A stretch of DNA of 46,360 bases from Acidobacteriota bacterium (GTDB lineage Bacteria > Acidobacteriota > Vicinamibacteria > Vicinamibacterales > UBA2999): assembly GCA_023265015.1 (NCBI GenBank), contig JAHFUO010000015.1, positions 1 to 46,360 on the forward strand, written 5' to 3'. The notes below the pieces were generated by a model that saw nothing but the letters and a program-made list of their open reading frames with translations, was not told the origin of the DNA and ran no database searches. Every line of letters starts with the position of its first letter. The first letter of the stretch is position 1. This document shows, piece after piece, positions 7,890-16,151 of this stretch. The translations under genes and the position numbers were made by a program.

Positions 7890-8892
7890 TGTGCGGTTCC
7901 CACGAGTGCTCGTCACCGGCGGTGCCGGGTACGTCGGTCACGTTCTGACGTCTCAACTGCTCGCGAAGGGTTACGAGGTCACCGTCCTCGATCGGCTCTG
8001 GTACGGATGCCGGCTGCCAAATTCGCCGAGGCTGCGCGTCCTGGAAGGCGACATCCGCGACATGGCATCCGTCTGCGAGGCGGTGCGGGGACAGAACGCC
8101 GTGCTGCACCTCGCGTGCATCTCCAACGACGCGAGCTACGAGCTCGACGAGAATCTCTCGAAGACCGTTAATTACGATTGCTTCGAGCCTCTGGTCGCCG
8201 CCGCGAAGAGGGCGGGTGTGCGGCGTTTCGTCTACTGCTCGTCCAGCTCGGTGTACGGCGTGAGTGACTCGCCGAATGTGACCGAAGATCACCCGCTGGT
8301 GCCGCTGACGCTGTACAACAAGTTCAAGGGCCTGTGCGAACCGCTCCTGTGGAAGCACATGTCCGACGACTTCACCTGCGTGACGCTCCGGCCCGCGACG
8401 ATCTGCGGCTACAGCCCGCGGACGCGCCTTGACCTGTCGGTGAACATCCTCACGAATCACGCGGTCAACAAGGGTGTGATCACCGTCTTCGGCGGCGGCC
8501 AGATGCGGCCGAACCTGCACATCAACGACATGGTCGACGCGTACGAGCTGGTGCTCAATGCGCCGGCCGAAAAAATCCATGGGCAGGTCTTCAACATCGG
8601 GTTCCAGAACCGTTCGATCAGCGATCTGGCGGGAATCGTCAAGCGCATCGTCGAAGAGGAGATTCCCGCGCTCGGCCCGATCCAGATCACGACGACGCCC
8701 TCGGACGACAATCGGTCCTACCACGTGAACTCCGACAAGGTGAGCCGCGTGCTCGGGTTCCAGCCGAAACGTACGATCGAGGACGCGGTGCGCGACCTCA
8801 CGCGCGCCTTTCGCAATCACCTGCTGCCGAACAGCTTCGAGGATCACTGGTACTACAACGTGCGCACGATGAAGCACATCGGCGCGAAGTAG
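7873..8892 (+). CDS. NAD-dependent epimerase/dehydratase (extended SDR)
   Basis: The 339-residue product opens with a Rossmann motif (VTGGAGYVG). It has the serine-rich strand YCSSSSVYG and a YxxxK pair in LYNKFKG, so it should be catalytically competent on a nucleotide sugar. The conserved RPATICGYSPR loop and an NLHINDMVDA strand fit sugar epimerases and 4,6-dehydratases. The exact reaction is unknown. GTG 7873 follows a G-rich stretch at good spacing; GTG 7891 is an alternative that would remove the overlap with the transaldolase gene. Context suggests it acts on the activated heptose or octose. Confidence 0.85.
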   Translation: MVDNGSVRFPRVLVTGGAGYVGHVLTSQLLAKGYEVTVLDRLWYGCRLPNSPRLRVLEGDIRDMASVCEAVRGQNAVLHLACISNDASYELDENLSKTVNYDCFEPLVAAAKRAGVRRFVYCSSSSVYGVSDSPNVTEDHPLVPLTLYNKFKGLCEPLLWKHMSDDFTCVTLRPATICGYSPRTRLDLSVNILTNHAVNKGVITVFGGGQMRPNLHINDMVDAYELVLNAPAEKIHGQVFNIGFQNRSISDLAGIVKRIVEEEIPALGPIQITTTPSDDNRSYHVNSDKVSRVLGFQPKRTIEDAVRDLTRAFRNHLLPNSFEDHWYYNVRTMKHIGAK

Positions 8893-8910
8893 GAAGTAGA
8901 AAGAGGGTCC

Positions 8911-9912
8911 GTGCGCAGCACCGCAGTCGTGACGGGCGGAGCCGGCTTCATCGGCAGCCACATGGTCGATCTGCTCCTGGACCGGCAGTATGCCGTGAGG
9001 GTGATTGACAACCTGGTGGGCGGCCGCGAGGCCAACCTGGCCCATCACGCCAACAACCCGGCGCTGACCGTCTCGCGCCGCGATATCCGCGGGATTGAGG
9101 CGGGCGATCCGCTGTTCGATGGCGTCGACTACGTCTTCCATTTCGCGGGCATCGGCGACATCGTGCCGTCTATCGAGAAGCCGCTGGCCTACATGTCGAC
9201 CAACGTGCAGGGGACGGTGCACATGCTCGAGTGCGCGCGGAGGACAGGGGTGCGCAAGTTTGTCTATGCGGCATCCTCATCCTGCTACGGCCTGGCGGCC
9301 ACGCCGACGCGCGAGGACCACCCGATTGCGCCGCAGTATCCGTACGCGCTGAGCAAGTATCAGGGCGAGCAGGCGGCGTTCCACTGGCATGCCGTCTACC
9401 GGCTGCCGGTCAATTCGATCCGCATTTTCAATGCGTACGGTACACGTTCCCGCACGTCGGGCGCCTACGGGGCGGTATTCGGGGTCTTCCTGAAGCAGAC
9501 GCTCGCGGGGAGACCGCTCACCGTCGTCGGCGACGGGACGCAGACACGCGATTTCGTCTATGTGACCGACGTGGCCAACGCCTTCCTGGCCGCCGCGGAG
9601 ACCGACATCGCTGGACAGATGTGGAATGTCGGCGCCGGAGCCCCGCAGCCGGTCAACCGTCTGGTGGAGTTGCTTGGCGGCGCTGTGGTCCATCTCCCGA
9701 AACGACCCGGCGAGCCCGATTGCACGCACGCGGACATCTCCCGGATCCGTCGTGATTTGGGCTGGCGCCCGCGGGTGAGCTTTGACGAGGGAGTCCGCCG
9801 GATCGTGGCCGAGATCGACTACTGGCGCGACGCGCCGCTGTGGGATGCGGAGTCGATCGCGAAGGCCACTGCCGGATGGTTCGAGGCACTTTCAACAATG
9901 AGGAACGGCTGA
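8911..9912 (+). CDS. NAD-dependent nucleotide-sugar epimerase, GalE-like
   Basis: The 333-residue product has TGGAGFIGS at its N-terminus, the active-site strand YAASSSCYG and the YALSK pair (YxxxK). The RIFNAYGTRSR and GDGTQTRDFVYVTDVA motifs are typical of UDP-glucose 4-epimerase-like enzymes. GTG 8911 is preceded by AAGAGGG. The TGA overlaps the next ATG by one base (TGATG). It probably epimerises the activated sugar of this operon at C4; C-terminal residues show nothing unusual. Confidence 0.86.
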   Translation: MRSTAVVTGGAGFIGSHMVDLLLDRQYAVRVIDNLVGGREANLAHHANNPALTVSRRDIRGIEAGDPLFDGVDYVFHFAGIGDIVPSIEKPLAYMSTNVQGTVHMLECARRTGVRKFVYAASSSCYGLAATPTREDHPIAPQYPYALSKYQGEQAAFHWHAVYRLPVNSIRIFNAYGTRSRTSGAYGAVFGVFLKQTLAGRPLTVVGDGTQTRDFVYVTDVANAFLAAAETDIAGQMWNVGAGAPQPVNRLVELLGGAVVHLPKRPGEPDCTHADISRIRRDLGWRPRVSFDEGVRRIVAEIDYWRDAPLWDAESIAKATAGWFEALSTMRNG

Positions 9913-11468
9913 TGGATGACGCAAGTCGTCGGCTCGTGAGCCACAAGGTCAAGACCGCACGGGAAGTGGCGGCGCTCATCGGCCCGCCTCCGCGCGACAA
10001 GAAAGTCATCATGTGCCACGGCACGTTTGACATCGTGCACCCGGGCCACGTGCGCCACCTGCTCTACGCGAAGAGCAAGGGGGACATCCTGATTGCCAGC
10101 CTGACGGCGGATGCGCACATCACGAAGGCCAACTTCCGGCCATTCGTGCCGCAGGAGCTTCGCGCGTTCAACCTCGCCGCGCTCGAGGTCGTCGATTACG
10201 TGGTCATCGATCGCAATGCCACGCCGATCGCGAACCTCGGGATCATCAGGCCCGACTTTTTTGCCAAGGGGTACGAGTACACCAAAGCCGGACTGCCCCC
10301 GCGGACGGCCGAGGAGAAAGCCGCGGTGGAAGCGTACGGGGGCGAAATCATCTTCACGCCCGGCGACATCGTCTTCTCGTCGTCTCACATCATCGAGACC
10401 GATCCGCCCGAACTCGCGACCGAGAAGCTCATGGTGCTGCTCGGCGCTGAAGCGCTGGCCACCGACGATCTGCGGATCGCACTCGACCGATTGCGCGGCA
10501 TACGCGTACACGTCGTCGGCGACACGATCGTCGACAGCTACACGCGATGTTCCATGATCGGCAGCATGGCGAAGACGCCGACGATGAGCATCCGCTTCCA
10601 GGAGCAGGAAGCGTTCGTGGGGGGCGCCGGGATCGTCGCCAGGCACCTCATCGCCGCCGGCGCCGACGTCACGTTCTCAACCGTGCTGGGCGACGACGCG
10701 CTTGGCGAATTCGCGCTCAACAACCTGAAAGAGGCCGGCGTGCGCTGTGTGCCGGTCATCGATGCAACGCGCCCCACCACCAATAAGAATGCGATCGTCG
10801 TTGGCGTCTACAACCTCCTCAAGATCGATACAGTCGATAACCGGTCGATTTCGGATCACATGCTCGACACGCTGTGCGTACAGCTGCGGGAAACCGCGGC
10901 GGACGTCGTCGTGTTCAGCGACTTCCGGCACGGCATCTTCAATCGCGACACGATTCCGACACTGACTGACGCTATCCCGCCGTCTGCCTTTCGCGTCGCG
11001 GACAGCCAGGTGGCGAGCCGCTGGGGCAACATCCTGGACTTCAAGGGCTTCGACCTCATCTCGGCGAACGAACGGGAAGCGCGTTTCGCACTGGGTGATC
11101 AGGATTCCGTCGTCCGGCCGCTCGGGCTGGAGCTCTATCGGCGCGCCGAGTGCGACACGCTCATATTGAAACTGGGCGAGCGCGGTCTGATGACGTTCCG
11201 CGCCATCCCCGAGATGGACGAGGATGTGCGCTCCTTCTTCGCGCTGGACAGCTTTGCGAATCATGTCGTCGACGCCGTCGGGTCAGGCGACGCGCTGCTG
11301 TCCTATGCCGCCCCTGCGTTGTTTGTCACCAGGAACGCCGTCATCGCGTCCGTGCTCGGATCGCTCGCCGCGGCAGTTGAATGCGAACACCAGGGCAACG
11401 TGCCGGTCCGCCCTGCGGATGTGGTGAGAAGGCTTCAGCAGTATGAACGGCTTGCCCACTACGCCTGA
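9912..11468 (+). CDS. Bifunctional sugar nucleotidyltransferase-kinase, HldE-like with reversed domain order
   Basis: The 518-residue product has two domains. Residues 30-165 are a cytidylyltransferase-type domain with HGTFDIVHPGH (HxGH at His43-His46), which would add a nucleotide to a sugar 1-phosphate. Residues 195-510 are a PfkB/ribokinase domain with FVGGAGIVA and the catalytic AVGSGDALL (Asp460). In E. coli HldE the kinase comes first and the adenylyltransferase second, so the order here is swapped. The enzyme should phosphorylate heptose (or octose) phosphate at C1 and then make the NDP sugar after the GmhB-like step. ATG 9912 follows GAGGA and overlaps the previous stop. Confidence 0.88.
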   Translation: MDDASRRLVSHKVKTAREVAALIGPPPRDKKVIMCHGTFDIVHPGHVRHLLYAKSKGDILIASLTADAHITKANFRPFVPQELRAFNLAALEVVDYVVIDRNATPIANLGIIRPDFFAKGYEYTKAGLPPRTAEEKAAVEAYGGEIIFTPGDIVFSSSHIIETDPPELATEKLMVLLGAEALATDDLRIALDRLRGIRVHVVGDTIVDSYTRCSMIGSMAKTPTMSIRFQEQEAFVGGAGIVARHLIAAGADVTFSTVLGDDALGEFALNNLKEAGVRCVPVIDATRPTTNKNAIVVGVYNLLKIDTVDNRSISDHMLDTLCVQLRETAADVVVFSDFRHGIFNRDTIPTLTDAIPPSAFRVADSQVASRWGNILDFKGFDLISANEREARFALGDQDSVVRPLGLELYRRAECDTLILKLGERGLMTFRAIPEMDEDVRSFFALDSFANHVVDAVGSGDALLSYAAPALFVTRNAVIASVLGSLAAAVECEHQGNVPVRPADVVRRLQQYERLAHYA

Positions 11469-11504
11469 GCGGCATGTCCGGATCCGGGGAAGCAGCCAGC
11501 CTCC

Positions 11505-12437
11505 ATGCGGTGTGTGATCGTCGGGTATGGCGTACAGGGGCGAAAGCGGCTTCGGGTGGCGGGTGCGGACGGCGTTGGGATCGTCGACCCCGTCTCTCCG
11601 GAGGCGCAATGGCGCGACATCAGCGACGTACCGCTCGATGCCTTCGACGCCGCGCTCGTATGCACGCCGGACGCGCCGAAGCCCGCGATTCTGGACTACC
11701 TCGCGCGAGCGGGAAAGCACGCCCTGGTGGAGAAGCCGCTCCACGCGGACACCGAGGGTGAGCTGGTCGAGCTCGAAGAGGTCGCGCGGCGGAACGGCGT
11801 CCTGCTCTACACCGCGTACAATCACCGCTTCGAGCCCCATTACGTGCGCATGCGCGACGAGATCCGCCAGGGGACGCTTGGGCGGATCTATCGCTGCCGC
11901 ATGTTCTACGGCAACGGAACGGCACGCCTGGTACGCGACTCCGCGTGGCGCGATCAGGGCGCAGGCGTGCTCCCGGATCTCGGGTCCCACTTGCTCGATA
12001 CGGCCCGTTTCTGGTTCGGCGAGCTTGCCGACGATTTCCGGGTGATCTCTGCCAGCCGTTTCGAGAACCGCGCGCCGGATCACGTCGTGATCGCTTCCGA
12101 GCAAAGCCGGCCGAAAATCGAGCTCGAGATGACGCTGTTATCGTGGCGGAATCGCTTTACGTGCGATGTCTTCGCCGAGTCGGGGAGCGCGCACATCGAG
12201 TCGTTGTGCAAGTGGGGGCCGACGACATTTACGCGGCGCACGCGGGTGCTGCCGAGCGGCCGTCCGCCGGAGGCATCGGCGACGCTGGTGCAGGAAGACC
12301 CGACCTGGGTGCTGGAGTACGAGCATTTCAGACGGCTGGCCGCGGAGCAGGCGCCCACGGATCTCGCGATTGATCGCTGGCTGCTCACCACACTGAACCG
12401 GCTCTCCGTCGAGGCCATTGAGGTCAGCAAATCCTGA
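11505..12437 (+). CDS. Gfo/Idh/MocA-family oxidoreductase
   Basis: The 310-residue product begins MRCVIVGYGVQG, an NAD(P)-binding GxGxxG motif. It carries the family's EKP signature in LVEKPLH near residue 76, a YNHRF stretch, and the DLGSHLLD motif around residue 160. These enzymes oxidise or reduce a carbonyl or hydroxyl on free or nucleotide-linked sugars. LmbZ of the lincosamide octose pathway belongs to the same family, which makes the parallel worth testing. It ends in TGATG, sharing bases with the start of the next gene. Confidence 0.87.
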   Translation: MRCVIVGYGVQGRKRLRVAGADGVGIVDPVSPEAQWRDISDVPLDAFDAALVCTPDAPKPAILDYLARAGKHALVEKPLHADTEGELVELEEVARRNGVLLYTAYNHRFEPHYVRMRDEIRQGTLGRIYRCRMFYGNGTARLVRDSAWRDQGAGVLPDLGSHLLDTARFWFGELADDFRVISASRFENRAPDHVVIASEQSRPKIELEMTLLSWRNRFTCDVFAESGSAHIESLCKWGPTTFTRRTRVLPSGRPPEASATLVQEDPTWVLEYEHFRRLAAEQAPTDLAIDRWLLTTLNRLSVEAIEVSKS

Positions 12438-13708
12438 TGAACCGGCTGCCGGCCATTGCCTATCTAGGCATGACCCACCTAGGCTTGTGTTCGGCGGTCG
12501 CCGCCGCGAGCAAGGGCTTCACGACCGTGGGATTCGATACCGATCCCGGGCTGGTGGCGCGCCTGGAGAAGGGTGAGCTCCCGGTCGTTGAGCCGGGCCT
12601 GGATGCTCTCTTCCAGGAGCATCGATCGCGCCTGTCGTTTGCCGCGGATTCTGCCCCGCTCGGCGCGTGCGACGTACTGTACGTCGCTCCCGACGTGCCG
12701 ACTGACGATGCCGGCCAGAGCGACTACACGACCCTCGATCGACTGCTCACGCTTGCAGTCGGCAGCGCCCGGCCGGGTGCCACGATTGTCGTGCTGAGCC
12801 AGGTGGCGCCCGGGTACACACGCGCCCGGCAGTTGCCAGAGCGGCCTCTCTACTATCAAGTGGAGACGCTTGTCTTCGGGCGCGCGGTCGAGAGGGCGAC
12901 CAGCCCGGAGCGCTTCATGGTCGGTTCCTCCGATCCCTCGAAGCCGCTGCCTCCGGTCCTTCGTACGTATCTCGAAGCCTTCGGGTGCCCGATCCTGCCG
13001 ATGCGGCTCGAGAGCGCCGAGCTCGCGAAGATCTCGATCAACTGCTGTCTCGTTGCATCGATCACCGTCGCCAACACGCTCGCCGAACTGTGCGAGAGCA
13101 TCGGGGCGGACTGGTCGGAAATTGCACCGGCCCTCAAGTTGGACAAGCGAATCGGGCAATTTGCGTACTTGTCGCCGGGCCTCGGCATCGCGGGTGGGAA
13201 CCTCGAGCGCGATCTGGCCACCGTGATACGGATGTCCGAAGGGCACGGCACCGAGGCGGGGCTGGTTCGCGCCTTCGCCCGCAACAGCGCGCATCGACGG
13301 AACTGGGCGCTCCGTACCCTGCACACGGCGCTGCTGGCCGACAAGCCGGACGCGCGGCTCGGCGTTCTGGGCCTGACGTACAAGGAAGACACACACTCCG
13401 TGAAGAACTCGCCGGCGCTCGCGCTGATTCGCCAGCTCGCGCCCTGGCCAGTGCAGGTCTACGACCCTGTGGTTCAGGCTTCCGCCGCTCGGCATCCGGC
13501 AGTGACGGGCGCCCACAGCGCGCTTGAGGCGGCGCGAGATGTAGATGCGCTTGTGGTGATGACTCCCTGGGCCGAGTTCCGGTCCCTCGATCCGGCTGCG
13601 CTGGCCGGTGCCATGCGCGGCCGGCTGGTGCTCGACCCGTTCCGGGTCCTCGATGGCCGGGCGGCGCTCGCTGCGCGGCTCGATTATCGAACGCTCGGCG
13701 TGAGCTGA
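12437..13708 (+). CDS. UDP-glucose/GDP-mannose dehydrogenase-family protein lacking the catalytic cysteine
   Basis: The 423-residue product spans the full family length with all three domains. The usual active-site motif GFGGSCFPKD reads GIAGGNLERD, so the thiol nucleophile is Asn255, while Asp259 is kept. The catalytic Lys198 and Asn202 (ELAKISIN) are also kept. The cofactor loop is YLGMTHLGL, without the middle Gly of GxGxxG. The C-terminal segment GLTYKEDTHSVKNSP is well conserved, arguing against decay. Known members oxidise C6 alcohol to carboxylate through a cysteine thiohemiacetal. Without cysteine this protein may carry out a single two-electron oxidation or another reaction. It overlaps the Gfo/Idh gene as ATGA. 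Confidence 0.87.
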   Translation: MNRLPAIAYLGMTHLGLCSAVAAASKGFTTVGFDTDPGLVARLEKGELPVVEPGLDALFQEHRSRLSFAADSAPLGACDVLYVAPDVPTDDAGQSDYTTLDRLLTLAVGSARPGATIVVLSQVAPGYTRARQLPERPLYYQVETLVFGRAVERATSPERFMVGSSDPSKPLPPVLRTYLEAFGCPILPMRLESAELAKISINCCLVASITVANTLAELCESIGADWSEIAPALKLDKRIGQFAYLSPGLGIAGGNLERDLATVIRMSEGHGTEAGLVRAFARNSAHRRNWALRTLHTALLADKPDARLGVLGLTYKEDTHSVKNSPALALIRQLAPWPVQVYDPVVQASAARHPAVTGAHSALEAARDVDALVVMTPWAEFRSLDPAALAGAMRGRLVLDPFRVLDGRAALAARLDYRTLGVS

Positions 13709-13722
13709 CGGAAGACGCACTC

Positions 13723-14643
13723 ATGCTCACGCACACGCAGTCCGATGGTTCTCTAACACCCGATCGCGTCGTGGTTGTCGGCGCGGGCGGATTCGTCGGT
13801 TCGGCGATCGTCAACGGGCTCGGGACGGCCGGCATTCCGACGGTCGCCGTAGCGCGCGCGCAAGTCGACCTGCTGGCGGCCGACGCGTCTGAGAAGCTGT
13901 CGGCGCTGCTCGTCCCGGGCGACGTCGTGGTATTCGTGTCGGCGGTGGCGCCGGCCAAGACGTCTGCGCAGCTGTTGACCAACCTCACGATGGCACGCGC
14001 CGGAGCGGTGGCATTCGCGGGCGTACCGCCGTCACATCTGCTCTACATCAGTTCCGACGCGGTGTACGTCGACGATGCGAATCCCGTGACGGAGGCATCA
14101 CCCGTGGCGCCCTCGACCATTCACGGCATGATGCACGCGGCGCGGGAGCTGATCTTCCGCACGGAAGCGCGTGCGCCGTTTGCAGTGCTTCGGCCGACGC
14201 TGATCTATGGTGCGGCCGACCCGCATGGCGGCTACGGGCCGAACCGTTTCAGACGGCAGGCGGCCAGCGGGGACCCGATCACGATTTTTGGAGAAGGCGA
14301 GGAGCGGCGCGACCACGTCGCTGTGGAGGACGTCGCGCGCCTGGTGGTGCGCATGATCCGCCACGGAAGCGTTGGCGTGTTGAATGCGGTCACCGGTGTG
14401 TCAACCTCGTTCCACGACATCGCGCACATGGTTGCTGCGAATTTCACCCCGGCGGCGGTCGTGCAGCCAGTGTCCCGCCCGGGGCCGCGGCCGCACCTGT
14501 TGCATCGGTTCTTCGACATCACGAGCTGCTACCAGGCGTTCCCCGACTTTCATTTCGAGCGGCTCCCCGACGGCCTCGCGCGCGTGCATCGCGAGGTAGC
14601 GGCGGCAAACGGCAAGGGCACCGTCCGTGTCGGTGCGAGTTGA
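13723..14643 (+). CDS. SDR-family protein, NDP-sugar reductase/epimerase-like with degenerate active site
   Basis: The 306-residue product starts with a clear Rossmann motif (VVVVGAGGFVGSAIV) and has the serine strand LYISSDAVY. The LRPTLIYGAADP and RRDHVAVEDVARL segments place it among extended SDRs near dTDP-4-dehydrorhamnose reductase and UDP-sugar epimerases. Where YxxxK is expected it reads STIHGMMHAARE, so both Tyr and Lys seem replaced, probably by His. It may use different chemistry, bind rather than convert a sugar, or be a partner of a neighbouring enzyme. It sits 14 bp after the dehydrogenase-like gene. Confidence 0.8.
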   Translation: MLTHTQSDGSLTPDRVVVVGAGGFVGSAIVNGLGTAGIPTVAVARAQVDLLAADASEKLSALLVPGDVVVFVSAVAPAKTSAQLLTNLTMARAGAVAFAGVPPSHLLYISSDAVYVDDANPVTEASPVAPSTIHGMMHAARELIFRTEARAPFAVLRPTLIYGAADPHGGYGPNRFRRQAASGDPITIFGEGEERRDHVAVEDVARLVVRMIRHGSVGVLNAVTGVSTSFHDIAHMVAANFTPAAVVQPVSRPGPRPHLLHRFFDITSCYQAFPDFHFERLPDGLARVHREVAAANGKGTVRVGAS

Positions 14644-14655
14644 CGGGAGCAACGA

Positions 14656-15312
14656 ATGGCTGAAGTGAATCTGCTCGCGAAGCTGCCGAAGGGCCGGCGC
14701 AACGTGACCGCGCGTGCGCACGCCAAGACGGCCGATCACATCCGCGTCTCGCGCGAGTACGGCGAGCTATACTTCGACGGTCCGCGCGAGTATGGCTACG
14801 GCGGCTACCGCTATGACGGACGGTGGGTTCCCGTCGCCGAGGACATGGTCCGGCACTGGGGACTGAAGGCGGGCGATCGGGTCCTCGACGTCGGCGCGGC
14901 GAAAGGCTTTCTCGTGAAAGACCTGATGAAAGCCTGCGTCGGGCTCGATGCGTTTGGACTCGACGTTTCGAGGTATGCGTTGATGCATTGTGAGCCGGAG
15001 GTCGTCGGCCGGCTTCACCTGGGGAATGCGATCGATCTCCCGTTTCCCGATAACAGCTTCGCAGCCGCGATCTCGCTGAACACCCTCCACAACCTGGATC
15101 GGGACGAGTGTATCCAGGCCCTGAAGGAACTGCAGCGGGTATCCGGCGGACGGGCGTTCGTGCAGGTCGACAGCTACCGCACGCCCGAGCAGAAGGCGAT
15201 TTTCGAGGAATGGGTGCTCACCGCCTGCTTCCACGATTACCCGGAAGGCTGGATTCAGCTGTTCAACGAAGCCGGGTACTCCGGGGATTACTACTGGACG
15301 ATCATCGAATAG
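14656..15312 (+). CDS. Class I SAM-dependent methyltransferase
   Basis: The 218-residue product has the SAM-binding motif VLDVGAAKGFL near residue 76 and an acidic strand (GLDVSRYA). The motif IV region is AAAISLNTLHNL. The ATG at 14656 has GGGAG at six bases. No membrane segment is present. It lies between the SDR and the split transketolase, all within about 15 bp of each other, so it is probably a sugar O-, N- or C-methyltransferase of this pathway; the acceptor is unknown. Confidence 0.82.
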   Translation: MAEVNLLAKLPKGRRNVTARAHAKTADHIRVSREYGELYFDGPREYGYGGYRYDGRWVPVAEDMVRHWGLKAGDRVLDVGAAKGFLVKDLMKACVGLDAFGLDVSRYALMHCEPEVVGRLHLGNAIDLPFPDNSFAAAISLNTLHNLDRDECIQALKELQRVSGGRAFVQVDSYRTPEQKAIFEEWVLTACFHDYPEGWIQLFNEAGYSGDYYWTIIE

Positions 15313-15323
15313 GAAGGCGACAC

Positions 15324-16151
15324 ATGGGGGGCGGAGTCTTGTCGTTCGATCCGGTGATTGCGCGCGCGCGGTGCAAGCGTTACCGCAGGCGCATCCTGGA
15401 CCTGTCGCAGAATGTGTCGGCGCTGCACATTGGCGGCGCCTTCTCGTGCACGGAGCTCGTTGATGCCATCTACAACGAGTTCATGCGCAAGGGCACTGAC
15501 GGCGGCCGCGGCCCCGACACGTTTCTGCTGTCCAAAGGACACGGCTGCATGATTCAGTACGTGATCCTCGAGGATCACGGCATCATGCCGCACGTCGAGC
15601 TCGAGTCGTACTGCACGCCGCACGGGCGGCTCGGCGTCCACCCGGACCGCGGCAATCCCGGCATCGAAGCGTCGACGGGGTCGTTGGGACATGGCATGTC
15701 GATGGTCGTTGGCATGGCCCTCGCCGAGCGCGGACGCAGGCGTGACGGGGTCATTTACACGGTGCTGAGCGACGGCGAGCTGCAGGAGGGCTCCACGTGG
15801 GAGGCTGTGCTGATGGCGTCGTCACTGAAGCTCCGCAACATCGTCGCCTTCGTCGACAACAACGACTTCCAGAGTCTCGGCCGAACGTCGGAAACGCACC
15901 CCTCGCTGTACCCGCTCGCGGAAAAGTTCCGCTCCTTCGGCTGGGAGGCGGGCGAGGTCGATGGCCACGACACCGCGGCACTCTGCGCCGCGGTCGCGGG
16001 CCGATTAGGCGATCGCCCGTTCATGGTGATCGCCCGTACGACGAAGGGCAAGGGCGTGAGCTATATGGAGAATGTGCCGATGTGGCACTACCGTGCGCCC
16101 AATCCCGAGGAATACAAGCGGGCTGTCGCGGATCTGGAGGCCCAGCCGTGA
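15324..16151 (+). CDS. Transketolase, N-terminal (TPP-binding) subunit
   Basis: The 275-residue product corresponds to the N-terminal half of transketolase. It holds SKGHGCMIQY, the STGSLGHGMS stretch and the thiamine diphosphate motif that begins SDGELQEGSTWEA and ends in DNN. ATG 15324 follows AGGAAGG. It overlaps the C-terminal subunit gene as GTGA, so the halves are made together. Split transketolases also occur in primary metabolism, but placement in a sugar-tailoring operon suggests transfer of a two-carbon ketol unit to or from a pathway intermediate. Confidence 0.88.
   Translation: MGGGVLSFDPVIARARCKRYRRRILDLSQNVSALHIGGAFSCTELVDAIYNEFMRKGTDGGRGPDTFLLSKGHGCMIQYVILEDHGIMPHVELESYCTPHGRLGVHPDRGNPGIEASTGSLGHGMSMVVGMALAERGRRRDGVIYTVLSDGELQEGSTWEAVLMASSLKLRNIVAFVDNNDFQSLGRTSETHPSLYPLAEKFRSFGWEAGEVDGHDTAALCAAVAGRLGDRPFMVIARTTKGKGVSYMENVPMWHYRAPNPEEYKRAVADLEAQP

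Noticed and set aside
7690-9222. 510-codon minus-strand open frame
   Set aside because: It lies opposite the transaldolase end and two clear epimerases with intact motifs; composition is that of a high-GC shadow.
12479-13720. 413-codon minus-strand open frame
   Set aside because: It mirrors the UDP-glucose-dehydrogenase-like gene, which shows family motifs along its whole length.
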